The position numbers and the translations under genes were made by a program. A model generated the notes under the pieces. The model saw nothing but the letters and a program-made list of their open reading frames with translations. It was not told where the DNA came from and did not search any database. DNA of 23,849 nt from the IMG/VR virus record IMGVR_UViG_3300030090_005839, positions 1 through 23,849 of that record. One strand, 5' to 3'. Position 1 is the first letter of the stretch, and the number at the start of each line of letters is the position of its first letter. Shown one piece after another: positions 1-7,839 of the stretch. This DNA is from a virus.

Positions 1-2511
1 CATCGACAAGTTCAAAGTGTTTTTGCTTTGGGGGCATATGACCTTTTTGAAAAACGGTTGTACGCACTACAGGATTTCATTCTTACTGCTTTGCTTGAGC
101 CAGCAACAACTAAAAAGCAGGCAGCGGAATTTACAAGAAGGCAAGCAGCTTTACAAGCGGCAGGATTAGGTAGGGAATATTTTGCTCAAGACGCACTGGC
201 TTTAGCTGCTGTGTCAGGCTCTGCTAAAAATACAGGTTTAGTATTCAATACTACCGTAGCTAAAACAGGCGCTAATAAGGGTAAACGTGTTTTTACAAAA
301 GCAAAAAGAAACGGCCCTTTTAAAGGTCAGGTAGTTGACGAGGCTATAAACTCACCTAGCTGGAAGGAAACATATGGAGACATAGAATTTGGGACGTATG
401 CCCCAGGCCTAGACGAGTTCGTTTTAAAGGCTGATACGCCAGGCATAGATGGTGCGGATGAGTTGCTAAAAGCAGCAACAAAGCGATATAGAGTTGGCAA
501 AAAGGAATACTTAATGCCGACTGATATGAAAGAGGCTTTGCAAACTGTCTCAAGCCCAACTCAAATGAGTGGTATTTTTCATTTAGGAGAGTTTTGGAAC
601 TCTATGTGGAAGCCTTATGTTACTACAATGACTATTGGAGGAATCCCGTTATTTCCTGCTTTCTATACACGAAATGCTATCGGGCTAATGTGGAACAATA
701 TGTTGGCGGGAGTATGGAACCCACTGGACTATATTGATGCTGGTAAAAATATTTTGCAAAATACAGATGAGATTATCATCCCCATGCAAAACCAAGCGCA
801 GGATCAACTACAACGTCAAATATCAACAATTAGCGCTAAATATGGAAGCGAGTTTGCAAGAATAGATGAGTCTGGCGGGCTGGTTATTAGGCGCGGAGTT
901 AATAAGCGTGGGCAAGAGGTTAGTGCTAATGAGATTTTTCGTGAAATGCTGGCAGATGGGGGTTTATTTAGTAAACCTTCATGGGAGGCTGGAGGTGCAA
1001 CCAGGGGTGGAGGGGCGGCCCCTGCGATGGGCCTTGGTGCTCGCTGGAAAGATTTAACACTGAGGTTAAGGGGCAAAACGGCAGAAGCAGATGAGTTAAG
1101 GCGAGCAGAAATACACGGCATTTCAATGGATCGCTGGAGGGATCAAATTGACTCCTTGGGCTTAGACTTAGCGCAACGCGAGCAAAGCGCACTTGATAAA
1201 GCGCTTGCTATCGGGCCAACAGTTATGGGAAGAAAAGAAAGAGTGCTGAGTCCTGTGCGATGGGGTAGAACTCTGAATGAGTTAATGGACAATGTTGCTA
1301 AGGTTGCTCACGTTAGAGCTAAACTTGCTTCAGGGGCAACTTTTGAAGAGGCAATAGCTTCGGCCAACAAATTCATAGGTGATTACAGCGCTATATCCCC
1401 CAGCATACAAAAAATGTCTGCGGTTATCCCCTTTTACCGCTGGACAAGATTTAACCTGCCTTTACAAATGGAAATGCTAATTAAAAAACCGCAAATAGCA
1501 TCAAAAGTGGCTATTCTTGAAGACACTGTTGGTGGGGCTGGAAGTGAAAACAATCAAGTGCTTGAGGGTATTTACTCTGAAGGCGCAAGTTTACCTGATT
1601 ATTTAATGGAGAGGCTTGGGGTAATTTGGGGTACAAATACTGATGGTACTGTGCGTATTATTCGTGGGTTTGGGTTACCGATAGAGGATCTCAACAAAGT
1701 GTTCTCATTGGATTTAAAAAATACTATTGAGAATTTAGCGTCTGAGGTTACACCAATTTTACGTGCTCCATTAGAGCTTGCCACTGGGCATTCATTCTTT
1801 ACTGGCAAGCCTATTGAGGATAAGTCGTTTAGTAATTTTTATAGAAGAGCGCATAACTGGCAAGATAAGGCCCCAGGGTTGCGAGAATTCTTTGGGGTCA
1901 GAAAGCATGAAAGTGCAGACGGTACTGTTAGGTACTCGTCTACAGAGCCGATGCGGATGTATTTATTAGGGTCAGTATTTGGGCGCGTAGCCCTTACTGC
2001 ACACGACGGCGTACAACTTGTTAGTGAAGAGCAAGATCGTGTTTCTACAGGATTAAGTTTTTTAACAGGAGTTAAAGTTAGGGATACTCACCTTAGATAC
2101 GATCAGAAAGAGCCACTACAAGATCAATTAAACAAGGATCCTGACTTACAAGCTATTTATGACGCATATAAAGCAATTCCTGTTTACCCAGACTTTGAAA
2201 ATGTAGAAGATAGTAATAAGGCTGTGCGCGCAATGTCAGACATACAATCTATTGCTCGCTTAATGGCCCCACAATTCCCAGACGCCACAAAAGAAGGTTT
2301 GTTCGATTTTGCGGCTAGGGTATATGAGGACAAGGGAAATGCAGAGGGGGCGTTTTTGGCGCGACAAGTTAAGTCTGAAGGCTACAAGCGCACTGGGGCT
2401 AAGGCAAGAAGTGAGTTTGTAGAAGCCTACCCTATACTTCGCGCTGCCTTAGAGGGAGTGTCACCCCAGGCTTACGAATGGTACACGGGTCGGTTTGACG
2501 ATGAGTTCTAA
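1..2511 (+). CDS. Large virion-type/polyvalent phage protein, 5' end missing
   Basis: The reading frame is open from base 1, with no stop upstream of the first possible start (TTG at 28), so the gene enters from the left; 836 codons are visible. I recognise no catalytic motif. The protein is mostly helical-looking. A hydrophobic/aromatic stretch near residues 200-240 (around IPLFPAFYTRNAIGLMWNN) and a segment near 460-500 (around VIPFYRWTRFNLPLQMEM) resemble the C-terminal parts of very large phage proteins called polyvalent or MuF-associated, usually packaged in the head. Its place just upstream of scaffold and capsid genes fits an internal or ejected virion protein. That role is inferred from size, composition and position. 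The family assignment is weak, and the missing N-terminus may hold the informative domain. Confidence 0.75.
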   Translation, partial: HRQVQSVFALGAYDLFEKRLYALQDFILTALLEPATTKKQAAEFTRRQAALQAAGLGREYFAQDALALAAVSGSAKNTGLVFNTTVAKTGANKGKRVFTKAKRNGPFKGQVVDEAINSPSWKETYGDIEFGTYAPGLDEFVLKADTPGIDGADELLKAATKRYRVGKKEYLMPTDMKEALQTVSSPTQMSGIFHLGEFWNSMWKPYVTTMTIGGIPLFPAFYTRNAIGLMWNNMLAGVWNPLDYIDAGKNILQNTDEIIIPMQNQAQDQLQRQISTISAKYGSEFARIDESGGLVIRRGVNKRGQEVSANEIFREMLADGGLFSKPSWEAGGATRGGGAAPAMGLGARWKDLTLRLRGKTAEADELRRAEIHGISMDRWRDQIDSLGLDLAQREQSALDKALAIGPTVMGRKERVLSPVRWGRTLNELMDNVAKVAHVRAKLASGATFEEAIASANKFIGDYSAISPSIQKMSAVIPFYRWTRFNLPLQMEMLIKKPQIASKVAILEDTVGGAGSENNQVLEGIYSEGASLPDYLMERLGVIWGTNTDGTVRIIRGFGLPIEDLNKVFSLDLKNTIENLASEVTPILRAPLELATGHSFFTGKPIEDKSFSNFYRRAHNWQDKAPGLREFFGVRKHESADGTVRYSSTEPMRMYLLGSVFGRVALTAHDGVQLVSEEQDRVSTGLSFLTGVKVRDTHLRYDQKEPLQDQLNKDPDLQAIYDAYKAIPVYPDFENVEDSNKAVRAMSDIQSIARLMAPQFPDATKEGLFDFAARVYEDKGNAEGAFLARQVKSEGYKRTGAKARSEFVEAYPILRAALEGVSPQAYEWYTGRFDDEF

Positions 2512-2528
2512 AGTAAATGGACAGAAGT

Positions 2529-2556
2529 AACCCAAATAGTTCACTCTATTTAGGTT
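2529..2556 (+). promoter_or_regulatory. Stem-loop abutting a start codon
   Basis: AACCCAAATAG (2529-2539) and CTATTTAGGTT (2546-2556) pair over 10 of 11 positions around a 6-nt loop. The right arm ends on the base before the ATG at 2557. No T-tract follows, so it is not a typical terminator. The following gene has no good Shine-Dalgarno, and its only AGG lies in the stem, so the structure may control its translation. That role is inferred. Confidence 0.5.
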
Positions 2557-3189
2557 ATGCAACTAGATAATTTATTCAAACAAAAGCTCCCGCTTGGAAT
2601 TCTTCTAAGTAACGCAGGTTTAATTATTGCTGCTGTTTATGCAGCCACTAACATGCTAAACCAATTTGAGCGCAACACTGACACTATTGAATCCCTTAGC
2701 TGGCAGGTGCAAGCTGTGGAAGAACGCATGGTTGAGCGCATGGAGCTTGATGACGCTCTAATGAGAGTGGACAACGCTATTACAAATGCTTCTTATGTTT
2801 CAGAGCGAATACAGCGTTTAGAAACACTACGTGAAAACGAGGAGGGTGACGCCTGGACTAAGGAGGAGGTAGACCGACAGATCACAGAACTCAAAGAGCG
2901 ACTAGCTGTTGTTGATGTGAATATCCAAAAGATGCAAGAAGATTTGTGGGAGATAGACGACATTAACTACTTAAAGGAAAGACTGGCGGTGCTTGAGTCG
3001 CAAGTAGTAACAGTCGATTTATCGCACGTAAATAGTCAAATAGATGAAGTCAGGCGAATCGTGGCTGATATGTGGGGGCCACTAACTGATGTAGAGCAAA
3101 GTGTCTTTAGTTTAGAAGAGAGAGTTCTATTATTGGAAAATATTGGCAACCACGCCAAGCTAATAGAAAAAGCCAATAAGAACCGATGA
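2557..3189 (+). CDS. Membrane-anchored coiled-coil protein
   Basis: The 210-aa protein has a short charged N-terminus, one hydrophobic segment at about residues 11-32 (LPLGILLSNAGLIIAAVYAA), then a long acidic heptad-rich coiled coil to the end. This suggests a single membrane anchor with a rod-like soluble domain; no enzyme motif is visible. An in-frame TAG at 2551-2553 makes the ATG at 2557 the first usable start, despite poor Shine-Dalgarno complementarity. The gene overlaps the next by 4 nt (ATGA), so the two are probably translationally coupled. The next protein has the same layout and a similar start (KLPLG versus KLPIG), which suggests a duplication. A spanin-like, entry-related or structural role is possible; none can be chosen from sequence. 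Confidence 0.8.
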   Translation: MQLDNLFKQKLPLGILLSNAGLIIAAVYAATNMLNQFERNTDTIESLSWQVQAVEERMVERMELDDALMRVDNAITNASYVSERIQRLETLRENEEGDAWTKEEVDRQITELKERLAVVDVNIQKMQEDLWEIDDINYLKERLAVLESQVVTVDLSHVNSQIDEVRRIVADMWGPLTDVEQSVFSLEERVLLLENIGNHAKLIEKANKNR

Positions 3190-3518
3190 ACAGTATTACC
3201 AATGCAAAACTACCTATAGGTTTAGTAGTTGCTGTTGTAGCCCAGGCAATGGGTATTGCTTTCTATATAAGTCAGTTACAGGCTGACTTGAGTGCAGCGC
3301 AACAAGCAGCCGAGGCAGCCTCAATTGAGGTTGCTGCACAAAATGAGCGCATACGTGAAGTCGAAACTGCACTAGCAGTCCTAAACGACCAATCTAAAAT
3401 GATAATGGCTGAACACGGGCAGTTCGCTGGCGCTATGCGTGAGATATGGGACGCTATTGAAGGGAGAGGCAGTGCGCCTGTTCCCGCAGCTACAGAAAGA
3501 GGATACGGGTACGATTAA
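3186..3518 (+). CDS. Small membrane-anchored coiled-coil protein, probable paralogue of its neighbour
   Basis: The 110-aa protein begins with a short polar stretch and a transmembrane segment at about residues 9-29 (LPIGLVVAVVAQAMGIAFYI). An Ala/Gln/Glu-rich coiled coil follows to about residue 90, then a Pro/Ala and Gly/Tyr-rich tail (ERGYGYD). The ATG overlaps the previous TGA by 4 nt. The previous protein has the same order of segments and the same KLP(I/L)G motif before the membrane helix. The stop is followed directly by the ATG of a third membrane gene, so the three form a tight set upstream of the scaffold gene. Function unknown. Confidence 0.8.
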   Translation: MNSITNAKLPIGLVVAVVAQAMGIAFYISQLQADLSAAQQAAEAASIEVAAQNERIREVETALAVLNDQSKMIMAEHGQFAGAMREIWDAIEGRGSAPVPAATERGYGYD

Positions 3519-3698
3519 ATGGGTAAAAACACTAAAGATGGACTATCAGCAGTCCTAGTAGTTTGGGTTTCGGCCTTTTTGACAATGGCTTTTTTGTTAG
3601 CTCCAGAGCAACGAGAACTACTAACTGGTGCTGGGATTAGCAACGCCTCAATGGTATTTATTTGGTTCTTTAAAAAGGCAAGTAGTACCGACAATTAA
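3519..3698 (+). CDS. Two-helix small membrane protein (59 aa)
   Basis: The ATG follows directly on the TAA of the previous gene, and the frame runs 60 codons to TAA at 3696-3698. Two hydrophobic segments are visible: about residues 9-28 (LSAVLVVWVSAFLTMAFLLA) and 43-51 (ASMVFIWFF). They are separated by a short polar loop (PEQRELLTGAG), and the tail is basic then polar (FKKASSTDN). This hairpin topology and size are compatible with a holin-like or other small phage membrane protein. It lies about 10 kb from the endolysin, so a holin role is only a possibility. Hydrophobicity pattern and seamless spacing support a real gene. Confidence 0.65.
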   Translation: MGKNTKDGLSAVLVVWVSAFLTMAFLLAPEQRELLTGAGISNASMVFIWFFKKASSTDN

Positions 3699-3719
3699 TC
3701 CATGTAGACAGCTTTATAT

Positions 3720-3760
3720 CTAATCTGTTTTGCTACAGCAGTATCGGCATGACAGATTAG
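3720..3760 (+). promoter_or_regulatory. 9-bp inverted repeat overlapping the scaffold-gene ribosome binding site
   Basis: CTAATCTGT (3720-3728) and ACAGATTAG (3752-3760) are perfect inverse copies, 23 nt apart. The right arm covers the first two bases of the AGGAG (3759-3763) that serves the GTG at 3773. As RNA, the stem would partly mask the Shine-Dalgarno; as DNA it could be an operator. No -10/-35 pair stands out in the 74-bp gap. Confidence 0.45.
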
Positions 3761-3772
3761 GAGAAATATATC

Positions 3773-4699
3773 GTGTCGCAATCCGATGGCGCTGCTTTGC
3801 AGAATTTAGCAGTTGACCCTAGCCTTCTTCAGGAGGCTCAATCTCAAGGCTTTACCGAGGCCGACATTCTAGGGCTTGTAGGCCCCACCGAGTCGGAACA
3901 ACCCGTCGATGAGCCTGAAGATTCCCTCCCTGGAGCAGACGAAGGGCAAGATGCTGAAGAGTCTGAAGAGACAGATAGCACAGAAGAACCACAGGCAGAA
4001 GCGGAAGTTGCTGAACAGGAACCTGTTGAGGAACCACAAGCTGAAGCCACAGAGCAATCCGAGGCACCAGATGACCTGGCGTCAAGGATTGAACAACTAG
4101 AGCGTTTAACACGCCAGTATCAATCAGACAAGGATCGTGCGGATGCACGAGCTAAGTCTGCTGAGACGCGCGCTCAAACGCTTGAAGCCGAAAGGCAAGA
4201 GGCAGAGCGACAACGCTTGCTGAGCATGGACGACCACGATTTAGGTGCGTATTTTCGATCTGAAATGGCGCGCCCTAAAAGTGAGGCGGACTTACAGCGA
4301 GAGGCTCAAGTCTCTCATTTGGAACAGCAGATGCTGGGCTTGGAACAATATTATGGTTCGCGTGAAGAATGGCAAAAGGCTATGGGCGAACTAAATAACG
4401 TTTCTGATCTTGACGAGTTAAGATCACAACTTATTGAGGCCCGTGTCCGCGAGGAATTAAATCTTGAGCGTGATGCTCAAGTAAATACTCGCGCTGCTAA
4501 AGCTGCTAAAGGTGCGCCTGCCGTACCCGATAGCGGGGGCGAGGGTAGTCCTCCTCCAAGTTATAACAGTGTTGTAGATAGCTGGGTTGAATCTGGTGGA
4601 ACTTCTGATGCCGAACTGAAGGCGCTAGTCGAGGCTGCGAAGCGTAGTGGGTCGTTAGATCCTGCTCTTCTAGCTGAAGCCGAGCGTATTTTTAATTAG
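3773..4699 (+). CDS. Capsid scaffolding/assembly protein
   Basis: The 308-aa protein is very acidic in its first 100 residues, a low-complexity run of Glu/Gln/Ala/Pro. A Lys/Arg/Gln/Glu coiled coil follows at about 105-150, and a helical, less charged C-terminus ends it. Absence of a catalytic motif, this composition, and a position 18 bp upstream of the major capsid gene are typical of phage scaffolding proteins, which guide procapsid assembly and then leave. The start is GTG, with AGGAG 9 nt upstream and no closer ATG. The assignment rests on composition and gene order, since scaffold proteins are poorly conserved. No protease motif is seen. Confidence 0.8.
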   Translation: MSQSDGAALQNLAVDPSLLQEAQSQGFTEADILGLVGPTESEQPVDEPEDSLPGADEGQDAEESEETDSTEEPQAEAEVAEQEPVEEPQAEATEQSEAPDDLASRIEQLERLTRQYQSDKDRADARAKSAETRAQTLEAERQEAERQRLLSMDDHDLGAYFRSEMARPKSEADLQREAQVSHLEQQMLGLEQYYGSREEWQKAMGELNNVSDLDELRSQLIEARVREELNLERDAQVNTRAAKAAKGAPAVPDSGGEGSPPPSYNSVVDSWVESGGTSDAELKALVEAAKRSGSLDPALLAEAERIFN

Positions 4700-4717
4700 T
4701 TATAAGAGGTTAAACAA

Positions 4718-5608
4718 GTGGCAATAAACAGAGCTACAGACCTTTCCAACGCTTCCAATGACTTGTTATTGGCAAGTGTTATCACGGAAAGAGTCGCTAC
4801 TGTAATGCGACCATTGGTTACGGTTAAGACCATTCCGCAAGGACGTAACCAAATAACCGCCAACACTTTCGGAACAGTTAGCATCTCTGCGCTGACAGAC
4901 GGTGTGGACTTGGCTGCGCCAAGCTCATTCACCCCAACTCAGTTCACGCTAACCGCTTCAGAGCGTGGCGCTATGGTTGTTATTACGGACAAAGCCCGAC
5001 GGGAAACTGTCGGCAACGTTGAGTCAGATGCAGGACAAGAACTTGGTAATGCACTAGCTGAGGACTTTGACACTCAGTTGTTCGGCCAGTTCGACTCCTT
5101 CTCGACCAACGCATTAGGTTCATCGAGTACCGAAATAACACTGGTGTATGCCCTTTCAGGCTACTCCTTGCTGTACGGAAACTCAACACAGCCTGTGCCA
5201 GCAACAGGGAAAATTTCCTATGTTGGCCACACATTTACCATTGCTAAACTCCAGAGCTTGCTATCTATACCAGGAACTTCAAACATTCCTCCGAGCTTAC
5301 AGGGAGCAGCCCTCGAAGCAGGCATTGGTCGAGGTAAATACCAGGTCGGCGTATTGTTCGACATGGGTGTCTACCATTCCCCGAAACTAACGGTTGCCTC
5401 TAACGCAGCTAAAGGTGCTATCTTCCACGAGCAAGCCCTTTATGTTGCCGAGGAAGCTCGCCCACGTATCGAGGAAGAAAGAAACGCTTCATTGCGAGCC
5501 ACAGAATATGTGATCGTTCGTGACGACGGCGTTGGAATTCGTGAAAACGAGTGGGGCTGCGAAATGCATTTCGATGCAGCAACTCCATCTGGAACAACCA
5601 CACTTTAG
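4718..5608 (+). CDS. Major capsid protein (probable HK97 fold)
   Basis: At 296 aa the size suits a small-phage coat protein. The N-terminus (about 1-60) is helical and leads into a beta-rich part with TNxGxVxx-like strands. A typical segment near residues 75-110 (TASERGAMVVITDKARRET) resembles the P-domain/spine-helix region of HK97-fold coats. The C-terminal part (about 245-290) carries the acidic, Arg-rich run seen in such proteins. It follows the scaffold gene and precedes a decoration protein, as expected. The start is GTG with AAGAGG 8 nt upstream. Fold and role are inferred from gene order and pattern; a structure prediction should settle it quickly. Confidence 0.8.
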   Translation: MAINRATDLSNASNDLLLASVITERVATVMRPLVTVKTIPQGRNQITANTFGTVSISALTDGVDLAAPSSFTPTQFTLTASERGAMVVITDKARRETVGNVESDAGQELGNALAEDFDTQLFGQFDSFSTNALGSSSTEITLVYALSGYSLLYGNSTQPVPATGKISYVGHTFTIAKLQSLLSIPGTSNIPPSLQGAALEAGIGRGKYQVGVLFDMGVYHSPKLTVASNAAKGAIFHEQALYVAEEARPRIEEERNASLRATEYVIVRDDGVGIRENEWGCEMHFDAATPSGTTTL

Positions 5609-5628
5609 TCATTAGGAGGCTAGTTATT

Positions 5629-5934
5629 ATGTCTATCGGTGCTCCTTCCTACAGAGACTCCAACACGGAAACTCTGTCAGGAAATAAGACCCTGACTTTT
5701 AACGACGCTCGCACACAGGTCTTAGACCCAGGTGGGAGTGGTCGGAACGTAGTCCTTCCTGCTGAAACCAGTGGTGTTGAGGTAATAATCTCTAACACTG
5801 CTGACGCATCGGAGGATCTTACTGTTCAAGATGATGGATCAAGTACGGTCGTCACCGTTTCCCAAAACGAAGACGTCTTCCTAACGTCAGACGGTTCTGG
5901 CTGGGTAGCAGTACTATCTAAGGGCGCAACTTAA
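5629..5934 (+). CDS. Capsid decoration / head-fibre-like protein
   Basis: This 101-aa, all-beta-looking protein is rich in Ser, Thr, Asp, Val and Gly. Its pattern (GGSGRNVVLPAET, VIISNTADASEDLTVQDD, VFLTSDGSGWVAVL) is common in small capsid decoration or fibre-head domains encoded just after coat genes. I chose the ATG at 5629 because AGGAGG (5614-5619) lies 9 nt upstream; an in-frame extension to 5551 would run into the capsid gene and has no such site. The protein probably binds the outside of the capsid lattice. It is the last gene before a strong terminator. Confidence 0.7.
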   Translation: MSIGAPSYRDSNTETLSGNKTLTFNDARTQVLDPGGSGRNVVLPAETSGVEVIISNTADASEDLTVQDDGSSTVVTVSQNEDVFLTSDGSGWVAVLSKGAT

Positions 5935-5948
5935 AAACTGCGTTCTTT

Positions 5949-5988
5949 GGGGTGGGGGTTCTTCGGAACCCCTGCCCTTCACTTTTCC
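5949..5988 (+). terminator. Intrinsic terminator after the capsid genes
   Basis: GGGGTTC (5955-5961) and GAACCCC (5966-5972) pair perfectly around a TTCG tetraloop. The stem extends outward through two G-U pairs and three G-C pairs to about 5950-5977. A T-rich stretch (TTCACTTTT) follows. The cUUCGg loop is exceptionally stable. The site would limit read-through from the abundant capsid transcripts into the epimerase and tail genes. Confidence 0.85.
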
Positions 5989-6001
5989 TGTAAACTACAG
6001 G
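5987..6001 (+). repeat. Short palindrome CCTGTA-AAC-TACAGG
   Basis: Perfect 6-bp arms around a 3-bp centre lie between the terminator and the ribosome binding site of the epimerase gene. It could be a protein-binding site controlling what follows, or chance. I could not find a convincing promoter beside it. Confidence 0.35.
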
Positions 6002-6022
6002 TGTGTCCAGAGAGGAAGTGTT

Positions 6023-6970
6023 ATGTCAATTTTAGTTACTGGTAGCGCTGGCTTTCTTGCCAGCCACCTAATTCCACTTTTAGAAAAGCAAGAGCATACC
6101 GTTCATGGTATCGATATTAAGAATAATAAAAAGGATGACCTGTCGAAACTTGCTGCTGCTACAAGAATTGCTAAAGGGTTAAAAGGCCCAGAACTACTAT
6201 TCCATTTAGCGGGTGTGGGAAGTGATTCAGAGCAAGGTGCACTTGCATCAGGGTCAGCAGAAAATAATTTATTGGCTTATGTCAATATATTGCAGGCTGG
6301 CATAGAGCATGGCTTAAAACATGTATGTCTTGTAAGTGATGTCGCAGCGTATGGGACAAGCACTCGCAGCAGAGATGAAAACGCTGCTTTATTCCCACAT
6401 AGTGTGTATGGTTGTATGAAGGCAGCGATGGAGCATGTGACCGCTGCTATCTGTGGTGACAATCGCATTACTTACACTATTTGTCGTGTACACGATATTT
6501 ATGGGCCTGGATTTAGCCTTTCTTCCCCAGGCACCACACAAATAAATGAATGGATACGACGGGTTTCTAAGGGGGAATCATTAATCGTCACTAATGAGGG
6601 CCGCCAACTAAGGCAACCGACTTATGTGACTGATGCGGTTACGGGTATTGCTAATATAGGGCTACACCCTTTAGCTAAAAATAAAGTTTTGAACATAGGG
6701 CATAACCATGCTTATAGGATGATAGATGTCGTGAGGTTAATTGGTTTGCACTGTGGTGGGAAGGGTTACGAACTAGAGTATGCAGAAGGGTCTCCCCGTG
6801 AGATAATTGATACACGAGTAATGCACAGTCAAGTAGAGCAAGTTTTTAAACACCATTGTCGAACCACCTTTAATGTGGGTTTAGAGCAAACCTGGGATTG
6901 GATAAAAGAGTTTCATGGGAATACTAATAACTCCGTCAAGCAAAGGACGGCACAAAAAGCCAAAGTCTGA
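6023..6970 (+). CDS. NAD-dependent sugar epimerase/dehydratase (extended SDR)
   Basis: The 315-aa protein is a full-length extended short-chain dehydrogenase. The Rossmann signature TGSAGFLA gives G7, G10 and A13, and D31 follows in HGID for the NAD ribose. Next come HLAG (61-64), catalytic Ser105 in LVSD, and the Tyr129-x3-Lys133 pair in SVYGCMK. RVHDIYGPG (155-163) matches the usual R-x-x-N/D-x-YGP motif. Such enzymes act in the cytoplasm on nucleotide sugars (4-epimerases, dehydratases, reductases); substrate cannot be read here. AGAGGAAG lies just upstream of the ATG. The gene follows a terminator and overlaps the next gene by 56 bp. A metabolic enzyme between capsid and tail genes is unusual; it may alter host surface sugar or supply sugars for virion glycosylation (inference). 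Confidence 0.9.
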   Translation: MSILVTGSAGFLASHLIPLLEKQEHTVHGIDIKNNKKDDLSKLAAATRIAKGLKGPELLFHLAGVGSDSEQGALASGSAENNLLAYVNILQAGIEHGLKHVCLVSDVAAYGTSTRSRDENAALFPHSVYGCMKAAMEHVTAAICGDNRITYTICRVHDIYGPGFSLSSPGTTQINEWIRRVSKGESLIVTNEGRQLRQPTYVTDAVTGIANIGLHPLAKNKVLNIGHNHAYRMIDVVRLIGLHCGGKGYELEYAEGSPREIIDTRVMHSQVEQVFKHHCRTTFNVGLEQTWDWIKEFHGNTNNSVKQRTAQKAKV

Positions 6971-7334
6971 TTATGTCCCTAAAGGGGGTAAATTAGATGA
7001 GTTAATCGAGGATAGCACTGCTCCATCCTTCTTTGTGCGTAGTTACGACCCCGCCAGTGCAAAGCCCACACAAATACAGCGCACCAAGGTAAATGGGAAA
7101 ACGGTAATCGCTGCCACACACTGGAACGACTCTAAATCCCATGAACAAGAAGCAGCAGATATCTTTGCTGCAAAAAGAGAGCAAATAACCTCTCGTATGG
7201 ATAAGGGGTTAGCCTTCCATGAGAGAGTTGAAGAAGGACGGTTGGAATTCGACCAGGGAGAGGCTAGTAGCTTCAAGGACACACGGTCTCACAAACAAGC
7301 TCCAAAGCCTAAAAAAGTGGAGCCTAATGATTGA
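6915..7334 (+). CDS. Small hydrophilic protein of unknown function
   Basis: This 139-aa protein is rich in Lys, Glu, Asp and Gln, with a basic N-terminus (MGILITPSSKGRHKKPKSDY) and a Lys/Pro-rich C-terminus (QAPKPKKVEPND). No enzyme motif or membrane segment is visible. It begins 56 bp inside the end of the epimerase gene; only a weak AAAGAG precedes the ATG. It overlaps the next gene by 8 bp. Its position between capsid and tail-adaptor genes suggests a minor structural or assembly role, which is inference. A later start is possible, but the long overlap is supported by the compact arrangement around it. Confidence 0.7.
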   Translation: MGILITPSSKGRHKKPKSDYVPKGGKLDELIEDSTAPSFFVRSYDPASAKPTQIQRTKVNGKTVIAATHWNDSKSHEQEAADIFAAKREQITSRMDKGLAFHERVEEGRLEFDQGEASSFKDTRSHKQAPKPKKVEPND

Positions 7335-7839
7335 CCAAAAGTTAAAGGCAAAATTAGTACGTGACGCTGTTAAGGCAGGCGGGGGAATTATCCGCACAAC
7401 AAAACCCATTGAAACTGTGTGGCTTTTAGATAAAGATCGCTTAGGAACTTCACGGGTACCGAGGGAGTCTGCTCAATATATGGTAGAGAGGGGATATGCT
7501 CACTGGCCTGCACCTAACGAGATTAATCTGGAGACAGGAGAGTTTTTAGATGGGCGATCCAGGGATGATTCAGCGAAGTTAAAGGCGGGGGAAGCCTTAC
7601 TTGCTGCGGAGCAGCAAAAAGCAGAAAAAGAAGTTGAAACAGATAAAGTTGAAGAGAAAAAGCCAATTCCGTTTCCAGGTATAGACCCAGATTCACATGA
7701 CAGTGGCCCCGTAAATCCTGGCGTACCAATGAAGCGTATAGAAGAAGTAGAAGCCAAACTGGAAGAACTTGGGATGCGTGTTGACAGCAAACTTGATTTA
7801 ATAATGCAGGCGTTAAATTCACCGTCTGAGCGAGATTAA
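7327..7839 (+). CDS. Hypothetical protein with C-terminal coiled coil
   Basis: The 170-aa protein has a small N-terminal domain (about 1-75) containing GGGIIRT, TVWLLDKDR and a MVERGYAHW helix, then a Glu/Lys-rich linker and a Pro/Gly region. The end is a predicted coiled coil (about 135-165, around RIEEVEAKLEELGMRVDSKL). I set the start at ATG 7327, where the gene overlaps its predecessor by 8 bp and has GTGGAG just upstream. The frame is open further left, but that would put 108 bp more inside the previous gene. It ends in TAATG shared with the next gene. A head-tail connection role is possible from position only. Confidence 0.7.
   Translation: MIDQKLKAKLVRDAVKAGGGIIRTTKPIETVWLLDKDRLGTSRVPRESAQYMVERGYAHWPAPNEINLETGEFLDGRSRDDSAKLKAGEALLAAEQQKAEKEVETDKVEEKKPIPFPGIDPDSHDSGPVNPGVPMKRIEEVEAKLEELGMRVDSKLDLIMQALNSPSERD

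Noticed and set aside
2512-2556. Intrinsic terminator after the first gene
   Set aside because: The stem is followed by a start codon and not by a T-tract.
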